A stretch of DNA of 64,000 bases from Phallusia fumigata (lineage: Eukaryota > Chordata > Ascidiacea > Phlebobranchia > Ascidiidae): the NCBI GenBank assembly GCA_008931825.1, contig QXVZ01013980.1, forward strand, positions 88,865 to 152,864, read 5' to 3'. The notes below the pieces were generated by a model, which did not search any database, was not told where the DNA came from, and saw only the letters and a program-made list of their open reading frames with translations. Position numbers and translations under genes: made by a program. Shown here in pieces: positions 1 to 11,067 of the stretch. Every line of letters begins with the position of its first letter. Within the stretch, counting starts at the first letter, position 1.

Positions 1-59
1 CCAGTAAAGAAACTTGTAAGTTATTTGGGGGTACAGGTGTTATACTGGGTTTCTTTCAG

Positions 60-3000
60 GTGGTGATATATTGCAACAACCTCGTCACCTCGTCTCTTCT
101 GATGGAACCCTGTCACTGACTCTCAACGTAGAAGTGGCTGACTTCACGGTCGACTGGTTATCGTTGCAGCGAAGGACCTACAATGGGGAAATCCCCAGTC
201 CCACTTGGCGCGTGAAGCGAAATGATGTCATCAAACTTGATTTGGTAACTTGGTTGTTGCCATGGTAACAACCGCCTATGTGTCGTAATTAAAGTAAAAT
301 TGGACTAAATCGCCATGTTTCATATGCAACAAGACGCATTTGCGAACAGGACGACAGTACGGTGTGGTACGTTTGTACGACACGCAGCAAAATCACCGAA
401 AGGTACGGTCCGCTCTTCGTCACAATGTACGCCCAACTCAAAACGTACCGTACCGTACTCCCATTCTTAAAGCGTCAGATTTTTTCTAAAAAATGTTAAC
501 CTAGAAGGTGGCTTTCACCATATTGCCGTTCTTTGTACACTATTACGCTATTCTCAAAAATGCACTTACATTCACCATGTCATTTCACACTGGGTCCCAT
601 AGTAAGCTTTTTATGACATGGTTTCCTCAAGCAGAAATTCAAGGGTCCCCAAACTTGCAAAGATTAATTATGGGGTATATGTACAGCAGAGAAGCAGTTT
701 TTTTAAATTGATTTCATTTAATTAATTTATGAATGATACAACAAATTACAAACTATCCGAATTTTATCCAATTCAGACATTGTTTAATGAGTTATACCAT
801 TTTAGAGGGCTACTGGGGCTGCTGGTACTATAGGGTAAAACATATCGATCAGTGCACGATAAAGACATGTTACATAAACTGTCAAAATTTTATCCAATTT
901 GTACACCGTTCAGAAATACACAATTCATCAAATATTTTATGGCAAAACTGTGTGGAGAAGTTGCAGGGTGGAAAAAACTGAATAAAACAAAATGAAAGGG
1001 GACCAATAAAAAAATGGGCAAGTGGTCAATTAACATTTCAAAAGACTTTATTATGTGGTATAAAATGGCAGTAAGCAATATGTCAAACTGGTATGCAAAG
1101 AAAATTATTCTTGTCTTCTTTATTCGAAAATTTTGGCCCATACAGACAATTCAGGGGCAATTAAGAGGTGGGTTTGCATGGCAGCCAATGACCAAGTTTG
1201 ATGTTTTGCTCATAAAAATGTTATAACGTGGTAAAAATGTGCATTTATTTCTAAAGGAGACCATATCCTATGTGACTTGTAGGACTAACACTCTTAAGTT
1301 AAATGTTCATTTCACCTCACATTTGTTACTTGTTTTTGTAGTACAATGACCTTCAAGAACCAGAGAAAACTGAACCTATTAACACGTCGAGATTTCCAAA
1401 CACAACTAACATGCACACACATGGCCTTCATATAAGTCCGCAGGTAGGTTTACCTGTACAACATGTTAAGTTTCAGTATTATGGTACTAAAGGTGAAGAT
1501 TTTCTTTAAACAACATAACTGCCTAAAACCGTTTGGCGGACAGTGCTAGAACATTGCATACACCAGGTTGATGTTACCAATTTAATACTGTCTGTTTGTG
1601 TTACTTTTAGAATAAAATTATTGGCACCTACACAAACAGCTTAATTGTATGTTTGTTTTAAATATAATGGATACCAAACATTTAAATTTAGGTTTAACTT
1701 AATCATGACATTTTGCCAATAGGTTCCTGAGGATGATGTGCTGGTTACAGCACCACCTGGTGGCAGTCTACATTATGAATATAATATTGAAGAAAATCAC
1801 CCAAGCGGAACATTCTGGTTTCATCCTCACATCCACGGATCAACTTTGTTCCAGGTAACTTATTAATGAGATGAGAATATCTACAAAATATTTACATCCT
1901 GGCCAAATTGCAACATGTTGTTCCAGATTTGTCACAACAACTCAACCTACAAAAATAATGATAAAAACTATACAACATTTTTTCTTACGCTCACCAAAAA
2001 TATACCAAATACTAAAAAAAGAAACCTTTACACTGACTGTGACATAATAACCACAAAACATTTTACCAGCTAACTAACTGCAAATTTCTCCAAGCTTCAC
2101 AGTGGAATGGCAGGAATGATAATTGTTGAGGATGAGGAAGATGACATAAATTTATCAGATCAACTTAAATCAGTTTCCTGTCCATTTAATTGTCAACATG
2201 ATATACAGCTTATCTTCCAACCAACATTACTTTACTCCAATGTAAAAACTGCTTACCAATTTGCATCAATGCAGGATGACATTGAAGATAATGTTGAAAA
2301 GTGAGCATTTAAAAATATAATAAAACTGATTTGACCATTACAGCTTAAAGTTGTCTAGTTACCAGTTGCAAAATTTTTGCACAGTACATGTAACATATAG
2401 TTTACAAAAGTTTTGTTTAGTGTGGGAAGTTACACAACTAATCTTACCAGCATTATAACAACCCCTGTATTTCAGTCTCGCCAACTACATTGTGGAATCA
2501 TCAGGTGAAACTTTCAAGGATTGGATTAGCGATGATGCAAATGGAATAAGTTACTTCACAACTAACGGACAATTTCAACCAACATTGTACTTGAAGGCCG
2601 GTCAGCTGCAACGGTTCAGGTCAGTTAATTTTTTAGTCCTCTTTTACTTCTACCAAATTTTCTTGCCTGTGTTTTTGTTTTTTTACCCTAACACGTTCCA
2701 TTTGTACCACAAATGTTTCAAACATGATATGTTAAGATTGTGGAATTTACCATTTGCATGTTAGATTGCTGAATGCGGGTGGGGGTCCAACATTGGAAGT
2801 TGAATTGGTCAATGAAAAAGGTGTGCCTGCTTGCAACATTCATGAAATCGCAATAGATGGGGTTTATTTGAATGAAGCACGTCCAATGAAACAAGGAAAA
2901 AGCCTTATGGCTCCATCAACACGGGTTGATTGGCTGATTGCCTGTTCAAAACCAGGAACATATGTTGTACGTTATAGTTTATTATGCGATAAATGTTTTA

Positions 3001-5947
3001 AGCATGCCCTCATTCTATAATCATCGAGCACTGGGCATTCTACAATCACTTGTTTATTATGATTTTTTTCAGAATAATGGTTTCAATGCTGGCTTGTTTT
3101 ATCCACCTAGAATTCCACAAATGGCAAAAACAACCTTGGACCTTCACATTGCTTCTCTAATTTTCGCAACAGATATTGTGAAAAAGATATTTCCAAACGT
3201 TTATAAATGTTGGATTGCCTCTCCCCGCAAACCCAAAATCCAGTCCAATTGAGAAATAAAATAAAGTAACAGCTAGACATTTGCCAATTTCAACCCTTCA
3301 AATAAATACATTAAAATGCCTGTCATGAAACGAATAAATTGGATACAATGAAATGCCTATATATGTGACGAATAACATTTTAACTGCTTGCACAGCTTCG
3401 TTCAAACCCAAGCAGTGTAGATGACATGTCACTTGGATTGCTAACCAGATACACAGGCACATTACTCACCATCAAAGTGTCGGGGAATATGGTAAATACC
3501 ATTCCGATTGATACCTCACTTCCCAAAAGACCGGATTATGTTGGTGATTTCATGTCTGCATCTGAAGATGACGTTAATGGTCGGTTTGTGGTTGAGTTAA
3601 GCCCAATAACAGCACTGAACAGAGAAAAATTTCCACCCGACATTGTGTACAGGTAAAATGTTGTTAAAATGTTAAAAACAAATACTAAAGTAAATTTAGG
3701 CAGCAAACAAACAAATAAATACAAGAGGCACTTACTTTAAATACAGGCCACACTTACTATGCTCAGAAACAAAATGTATGTCTCATCATGTTGTTCAGGT
3801 ATAAAATTGAGGTTGGTGAACTACAGGAGTGGTATCTAATAAACACTTCACCCACAGTGAACCACCCGGTGCATGTACATGTCAACCACTTCCAGGTTTG
3901 TTGTTCAAATCATTTTCTATATGTTCACCTTAAACATATCAAATAACCAGTATAATTTGCACATTCTTAGTTGCTTACTTTTTTCTCATTTCAGCATCTG
4001 TATTTGACTTTTAAGAGATATATAACCGTAAGCAAATTGAATAAAATATGTTTTTCAATGGGTTTTCCTTTCTTTTTTGTGGATAAAAATTCATTGGTTT
4101 ACATAAATTTTAACTTTAGGTTGTTGAATATACAAGTTACACTGGACCTTATGGAGTCAACTCCCATTCAGATTTCATGTTCTATAGTCAAAACAATGAA
4201 ACCTGTTACTTTCAACACAGTGGATATTCAGGTAAAATAATTTTAACAGAACATTACAAGCCAGTGGTAAATTTGAAATTTCTGATTAAAAAAATTTTAA
4301 TATTTTTTTTAAAAGGATAAGCTTCAGATTTTTTTGCTACTCTTTATTTTTCAATGAAATGTTAAACAGCAAACAGTGAAATTACAATTCCTGATGACCC
4401 ACTAAAATATCTTGGACACAATGACCGCTGGATGGCAGGAGGAAATGGAACTTTGGGTTATGCTGAAGCAGGAGAGTTTCGTGACAATTTGTTGGTTCCT
4501 CCACTTTCAAACATTACTGTAAGATATGAATGTTTGTTGAAATAAAATTCTAGCTTGTGTTACATGGCATATTTTAAACCACCCTGAAGGTTGTGATGCC
4601 TGGTAGTGCATGTGCAAGTTTTACTAAAGGTCAATGTAAACTTGTGCAACATCAGCACATCTTTGCCATCAGGGCAATTAATTAGAATGCGCATATTTAT
4701 GTTGTACCTTTACACTATAGACAAACTGTAGCCTACCGTCAGACATGATTTCTAAGGACTTTGCAAGCAATTTACCTCATAATTCTCAGTTGTTTACCTA
4801 ATGATAATATGTAATAAAATATCAGATCAGACTATAGTACTTATTGTGTAAATATCTGGCACAATAATCAGGCACTAAGCAATAGTCACCATGTTAGCTC
4901 TAATCTGTTGGCTGGACCAAAGCTTAGTTAACTATAAATCATAAAAATAAATTGTGTGTTATGTTTTCAGATTCGATTTATGCCACACAAATTTACAGGA
5001 GCTTTGGTGATTCATTGTCATCTGTTGAATCATGAAGATCATGGAATGATGATGGTGGTGGGAATTGTGCCAAAAGGTTTGATAAAAAATTTTTAAAAGA
5101 AAAACAAGTTTGTTTTGTTGTATTCATTATGTAATACATTTTTATAACTTTTATGAACCTGGAAATGTATTGTGCGACTTCATAAAATTGTTAAATAACT
5201 ATCACAAGTTTTCAAGCCCTTGCCATTTTTCCAATTTACATTTTACTATCCTGGCACATGACAACATATAACTGTTAACACATAAGTTTATGCCAAACTT
5301 TTGTTTTGGTTTGGGCATATGTTCATGTATTTTCTGAACCTATTTTGTGTGTGGTCAAATAGGCAAAAGTAACACAGATTTGCCCCTTTATTTCAGGAGA
5401 GGATTTAAGTGCAGAAGTGCCATCAGGCAATGCATATCCCGGAACTTGCATGAGATGTGACCCGTTTCCATTCAACAAAGATGTCAGTGAATGTTTGAAT
5501 GAAAAACCTGTTAACTTTGCCAAACTTTGTGACCCAAACATTGACCCAGACCATTGTGATGCATTGGCAGTGTTTCCCAACAAGTAAGTGATATAATGTT
5601 ATTGGTTCTCACTGGGGTTTCAAAAATACCATACATGTAAAATACACCATTGAATAAAAACTTACAAAAAGCTTGCGTTATGCTTCAGCAACAGTGCAAC
5701 AGCGAAATGGAAGTGAGCATATGTTGATTAATGTGAAACACTTTTATTGGTATGATCACTCTACTTGTGTCCATTAGTTTAAAAAATATGAAAAATACAC
5801 CAAAAATACAAACCCTAGTTCTCAAACAATCTGATGCACAAGAATATAGTTATTACTTTTTTTCAATGGTTTATTGTTTTCCCCATCATATTTTGCAGAC
5901 TTTTGGCAATTGCTGCAACTTTGATAGCCATCATTCTGTTGAAGTAA
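60..5947 (+). CDS. Multicopper oxidase (laccase-like), membrane-anchored, 5' partial
   Basis: Copper enzyme that oxidises substrates at a type 1 copper and reduces oxygen to water at a trinuclear cluster; substrate unknown. Exons: 60-244, 1342-1443, 1723-1854, 2095-2300, 2476-2619, 2765-2966, 3073-3177, 3396-3652, 3799-3895, 4120-4231, 4370-4518, 4971-5076, 5397-5583, 5899-5947; all phases agree and encode 677 residues here. The four copper motifs are present: HTHGLH (exon 2), HPHIHGS (exon 3), HPVHVHVNHF (exon 9) and HCHLLNHEDHGMM (exon 12), so the site looks catalytic. The last exon adds about 14 hydrophobic residues (LLAIAATLIAIILL) then K-stop, read as a C-terminal membrane anchor. The signal peptide and start lie left of the window. 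The donor of exon 6 could instead be three bases earlier. The family call is firm; the physiological role is not. Confidence 0.93.
5653..5658 (+). terminator. Intronic AATAAA in last intron of the oxidase gene
   Basis: AATAAA lies 66 bases past an in-frame TAA that is read if the last intron is not spliced. Use of this signal would give an oxidase without the membrane anchor. It is seen in the sequence; its use is inferred. Confidence 0.4.
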
Positions 5948-5987
5948 GGAAACTCTTCCACCACATACAATTACTTGTGAAATGCTT

Positions 5988-5993
5988 AATAAA
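5988..5993 (+). terminator. Poly(A) signal of the oxidase gene
   Basis: AATAAA lies 41 bases after the stop codon of the membrane-anchor exon, supporting that exon as the true 3' end of the gene. Confidence 0.7.
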
Positions 5994-6291
5994 CAATTTA
6001 TTTTTGGCTAACAAACATTAATTTTTTTTGTGTTACATAATTTAAAATGGTCTAAGCAGCCACTCTGGTGATAAAAAATAACTAGGGTTTTTGACTAAAA
6101 GTAAGAATAAATACAAGATGGTGCAGACGTTTGAATTTGCTACTGATTATTTTTTTTATGGGTTTTTGTTGTAAGTTAGACACAGTCACATTCTTAATAG
6201 TAGAAGCAAGCATAGGATTTATGTTTACAGCTCATCATGCAATTAACATCCTCTTACATAACCAAATTGTCAACCCAGTAACCACCTAGCC

Positions 6292-6497
6292 CAGTGGTTT
6301 CCAACCTTTTTATTGTCCTGGACCCTTTTAACAATTTGGCTAAAAGCTGTGTACCCCTTAACCACCTAATAGTTTAGTTTAGTTAATACTGTTATGTACA
6401 TGTGGTCTATGCAACAACGGACATTTTCATTTTGCTTTGTTGATTCTATCTTATGTATGGAAAGTCCATGGACCCCCAAAAGTTTTGGGAACTACTG
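6292..6497. mobile_element. hAT-like MITE, 206 bp
   Basis: Non-autonomous DNA transposon relic without coding capacity. It starts CAGTGGTTTCCAA and ends in the imperfect inverse, TTGGGAACTACTG. The flanks acctagcc (6284-6291) and gcctagcc (6498-6505) match at 7 of 8 bases, as an aged 8-bp target-site duplication would. CAGTGGTT-type ends and 8-bp duplications are typical of the hAT superfamily. A diverged partial relative lies at 27830 in a kinesin intron. Confidence 0.7.
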
Positions 6498-6505
6498 GCC
6501 TAGCC

Positions 6506-7302
6506 TTTTTCTTGTGTGTTTAATGTTTATTATATACTCGATTGTTTTCATGCTGCAATTATCACATTAATTCAAAATAAAAGATAACAAGACCTAATAG
6601 TGTTCTCACTAAGTATTTAAGAATTAGATCCAGCAGGAACATGATTAGTCACTGTATATTGGTACTTCCTTAACATAACTTAAAGCCACAGAAACCTTCT
6701 GATATTTCAACTAATAACTACCATTTTACAACAAACGGCATACAGCTGCAAGGTATTAAACGGAGATGCTGTTGGGTTCCCTTGTCACCATGCTGGTAAG
6801 ACAAACACAACCAAAATGATCATAACTCCACAATGAATTAAAGCCAATAGTGGAAGAATTAAAAACCTAAAAGATAAAAAAGGACCCTTTGGGAAATCAA
6901 TTTTATTTCAAAAATAACAACCAGTTTATCAGCTTGAAGCCAGTTTCATTTCTATGGAATGTACACAAAATGATGATAATCTATTTCAGAGGTATTCTTC
7001 TGTCAACCTTCGCGGTGCCGAATTTAGCGTAGTGGCAAATACGCGACGAGATAACGTCACATTTATAATTATGACGACCATTCTACTCGAACTCATTCCG
7101 CCATCCACTTATTTTCCACGTGACCGTAACCAATTAGGCGTGTCGAAAAGTGGCGATTCAAAACAAGGTTCCCTTTCTTATTTGGCTGTGTAGCAGACAA
7201 CAAAATTATTAACACAGACATTAAAAAATGCTGCACCAAACATGGTGTATATGGACAGGGAAAGTTTGATTCTGATTACATTGTGGCAGCAAACCGCTGA
7301 CA
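6506..7302. other. Intergenic, nothing supported
   Basis: AT-rich spacer between the oxidase gene and the minus-strand gene ending at 7303. An open frame of 79 codons at 6954-7193 (+) is within chance length and shows no family resemblance. Confidence 0.5.
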
Positions 7303-9306
7303 TCAAGCTAATTCACAAATTTGGATGATTTGAAACATTTTCTGCACGTTTTCCTGATCGGGTTTCGTCTTCGGGACCTTCGCGGGTTCGAACCACATAA
7401 AAAAGTTTGTGGTAAGGTTTAAAAACAGAATGACAATGGTGCATATTGGACGACCCTTAACGCTCTGGGCTTCACGTGTTGAGTGGCACATTGAGTGCAT
7501 GTGTAAAAGGGCTGCACTCTGCAAACTGGTCAATTGTACAACAGTTTAATAAAAGAAACACCCATGTCATGTCGAAATGAACCTTTCATCTACGTAAAAT
7601 AGGAATAAATTTTCTACACAGACCACCACAAAATATATTGCGACGTCAACACACGAACAAACAATAACACTATGTGCAACTCTTTGTTAAATTGCTCCAG
7701 AGCATCAGACAACATCGATTTGTGCGTCATTATCGAGATGTCCATCAGCAAATAGCCACCGTGCTTATTACGATTCCGCCAAATAGAATTCATCAACTCT
7801 GTTTACTCGAATCGTTGTTTGTGACGTCATAGTATCGAACGCGCGTCTTGTTTACAATTGAATGGTCAAACGATGTTCGTTGTGTGCTAAGCAGTTTGTG
7901 CGTTGGTCAACCTTGTAACGAGAGTTTTTAAGTGGAGATAACTGGAATGAGATAAAACCAACTGTCTGCAAAAAAGTGGTGTTAAATGGTGTTTTGATTA
8001 ACTTAAAAAAAAAAAAAATAGGTAACTATTTAGACAAGCAAACTGTAACAGACGGAAAGAAAAGATACATTAAACTCTCACCTTAAAAAAATGGATTGGC
8101 TTTTTAAGTCAACCTATTGTAGTTCATCTTATTCTCGTGCCCTAATTTAATTTGGCTGTGAGTGGAAAAGCAACGACAGCTTACTACGTGACGTATGTGT
8201 TGTCTTGTTTGATGAGTGGGTTTAGGGGTACAACCGTGGAAATAAGTTGAGGCGGTGTTTTTTGTGGGCTAGGTGCCATACATAAAAGATTTGGTTTGTG
8301 ACGTAGGTTTGGAAAACCTAAGGCCTAATATTTTTCTGATATTTTATCGATGTTTCAACGAAAGACTGGAGTTGAGAAGCAAAGTTGGGGTTCAGCAATG
8401 AAATCCAGTCTCCGCGGGAAAAGAGACAGGTAAGTTATAAACTACAAGTTTATTTGTGGGATCTATAATGCTCGCAAAGATGGTTTTCTTCTTACAACTG
8501 GTGGTACATATGTAAATGCCATTAACAAAGTGTGTTTTTATTACCAAATTTTTATGGGTATTATTCGAATCCCGACAAAACAGATTGAGGTGATAATGAT
8601 TTTGCGAACACACTTTGATTGCAAGAAAACGGATCTTTGTCCATGTGCTGGTTTCGATTTAGATTCGAACTATGCTTGTCAGGCTGGTCGAAGTCCAAAG
8701 GATTTCGAAAAGTGCGTTGTTTGCGGGCTAATTGCTGTGTGTTATTACTGTTTGAAGTTCAAACCTCATCAAATCTTTGAATATTTGAGAAATGCATTTT
8801 TAAATACTTTGGGCAGACGGGTACTGGTTTGGGCAGAAATATCGGGACATTGTACCCCTTTCTTTTCTCTTACTGGACTCCCTGTTGCCAAGGCAGCCGC
8901 ATAATGTGTTTCATCCCAAGGTTTAGCTTTCAGATGACATACCATAGTTTGTCCGCGTAAGCAACAGCTAGCCATCATTGACTCCATTGTTTGGCTAAAC
9001 TTGCGGAGATGTCTCGAACTGTCAGCAGTATCAAACTTGGTTTCTGTCCTGACAAAACATAAAATATTGACACCCACTGAGTTTCTTAAATTTGGTTAAA
9101 GGCGTTTACAGCTAGCTATGCTGAAGTCGCAATTGACAAATAAACAACAATTATTTTAACCAGCGAAAAAAATGAGTCGGAACAATGGGCTAACTGCTGT
9201 GGACAATAGCAACAATTACTGTCACAAACATATTACTGTTGTTGACCTTCCAGTAATTACACCTCTGTTCCAAACGCTCACTCAACTTTTTTCGTGTTTT
9301 TTGAAG
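7303..9306 (-). CDS. Unrecognised minus-strand gene, exon pieces
   Basis: I do not recognise this gene. Three parts look coding. (1) 9263-9306 encodes a charged piece with KLSERLEQ and ends in phase 2. (2) 8874-9048 follows in matching phase after a clean TTTTGTCAG acceptor and encodes a hydrophilic stretch with TADSSRHLRKF and KPWDETHYA; its donor may be CCA|GTAAGA at 8874 or an earlier GTATGT. (3) The terminal exon 7303-7518 has a hydrophobic stretch, CTIVILFLNLTTNFFMWF, then KPDQENVQKMF and a stop. A weaker exon at 7671-7798 could join part 3. At least one exon between 7800 and 8870 is missing, so parts 1-2 and 3 may be different genes. The pattern GRPxxT..LFLNL..F..WFE in part 3 faintly recalls an otopetrin membrane segment, but the expected following segment is absent, so no function is assigned. 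Confidence 0.5.
8398..8429 (+). other. Possible first coding exon (ATG to donor)
   Basis: An ATG opens MKSSLRGKRD and runs to AG|GTAAGT, a consensus donor, in phase 2. This is the phase that kinesin exon 2 at 16831 needs. It could be a remote alternative start of the kinesin gene, the first exon of a separate transcript, or chance. Confidence 0.25.
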
Positions 9307-9388
9307 CTATTGGTTTTTCAAAAGGGCAACACAAATGTTCACTTGACGATTAGTTTTTGTAAAACAATAACGGTGCGTTAACTTCAAC

Positions 9389-9552
9389 ATGAAACTGCCA
9401 GCGAGCAGTAAGGTTGCTATAAAATCTCGTAACGTTAGCAACAATAATAGCAGTGGTATTAGCAACTACAGCTATTCAAATAGACTTGTCGCTAAGAAAC
9501 GTTTACCAGATCCTGACTATCGAACTAAAGTTGTTAGACCGAAAAGGAATTG
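9389..9552 (+). other. Possible first coding exon, basic 54-residue N-terminus
   Basis: An ATG in a good context (TTCAACATGA) opens a frame rich in Lys, Arg, Ser and Asn, with VAKKRLPDPDYRTK near its end, closing at TG|GTAAGG in phase 2. The reading looks protein-like but matches no family I know. It lies antisense to the minus-strand exons below it. It would fit kinesin exon 2 in phase; no other partner exon was found downstream. Confidence 0.35.
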
Positions 9553-10990
9553 GTAAGGCTTTTGTGTTGCTTTAATTTTTTTTCCATATTATTTGCTCTG
9601 TTAACATAGTTGTTTTGTAGCTGATCTTTATTATAACTATTAAATCGGATTAAAGCTTGTCCCGAGATGTAAATATTTGCTTTATATTATACGTTCTTAT
9701 ATAATGTTGCATTTAAAATTTTTAAATTTCGGTTTTATCCAATAGGTTTGTTGATATTAATTATGTGTGTGTCCAATACTAGCCGATTTGTTTTATTTTA
9801 AAATGGCTTTGAAATTTCGTTTGTATTTCTGTCGTTTTGCAAACTATTCAAAAATATCTGACATTATCAAAAGTGTGTATAGCGCCACCGTGTGTCACAT
9901 TTGCATAATTACCAAATGGCCACTAGATGGCGTAAGAGCGAAATACGCAAACATTTCAATTGCTGTACAGTACAAGGGGATTTTCTGTGTGTCAATTCGT
10001 TGGTGTTATCCTTACCCAAACAAAAATGTTTTGGTGAAGGTCAAACTTTTTAGAGCACTGTAAACAAAACAGTAACAACATTACCAAGAAAATCGTTTAG
10101 TCGGTTTTGTTTGATATACATCTAGCAAGTAACAATGCCTGAGATACATTTTGCAGAATATCGATTAGTTCCGTTCGTTTGCCAGCGTTAATGTTTTACC
10201 GTGGGGATCGGTTTTTGTCGTCATATACCCCTGGTCTTATTATAAAATACCAATTTCAGGGGAAAACCATGATTGTATGTCAACAAACTTAATTTATTTA
10301 AAACTGGAAAGCGTTTTTCCCTAATTTGCATTGAAGTCTTCCTGCTATCAAAACCTGCAGTTTCGACCTTGGGTGCAATGTAACATTGTCTAGACTCGCT
10401 GGGACAGGTCATGCGTGGTTAGCAGCAACCGACTGAAACTCACGTTTGATTGCACAAGCACAATTTATGACGAAGTAATAGCGTCTATGTGTACACGATC
10501 GCTCCCTCTGACGTCATTGTGAGATTTACTGGTGTAGCTAAGGATGTGAACCGTGTTTACTGGAAGTAACTTCAAATAATGACTTTCACTAAATGTTTAC
10601 TTGAGCGCGGAAATGAAGCCATCAACTGACCAAAACAATGTGAATTTCCAAAAGTCCAAGCTTGCAATTTCCAATACGGTTTATTTTATTTCCATTTATC
10701 CAAACCGATAAACGTCCACATGTTTTGCGCGTGTCTGCTGTCGTGCTACATGGCAATGTTGCAGTTAAGGTGTAGGAATAATATTCTTGTTAACCAACCC
10801 AGTATTTTAGGCCCACCTTTCTTTGCTTTCAGGGCGTCATAATCTTCCGAACCTAGGAAGAAGTCATGTTTTTGTTGTCATTCGTAAAAGAGTTAAAACT
10901 TTGCCTTTGACGTCACATTACCTATTTGTGGTACGAACTTTGCCCCAAACACCCACAAAACATCGGATCTTGTAAAACTTGCACCATCCT
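9553..10990. other. Intergenic, mostly featureless
   Basis: No coding exon is supported. It contains two exact TGACGTCA palindromes (10509, 10908). An open frame at 10221-10412 (-) has weak splice signals and was not accepted. Confidence 0.45.
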
Positions 10991-10996
10991 TTTATT
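10991..10996 (-). terminator. Poly(A) signal of the minus-strand gene 11068-14887
   Basis: AATAAA on the minus strand lies 71 bases after the predicted stop codon and supports the chosen 3' end. Confidence 0.55.
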
Positions 10997-11067
10997 CGGC
11001 AACACCCAACAAAGTAAATGGGTCGCTATTATGCAGTCACAGTTGCTTTGTTATGGGTCGGGCGCAA

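Noticed and set aside
7381-7400. GGGTTCGAACC resembles a tRNA box B.
   Set aside because: It lies in a coding exon on the other strand, and no box A or acceptor stem is present.
9767-10063. 98-codon + strand frame.
   Set aside because: AT-rich, no splice context, no recognisable motif.
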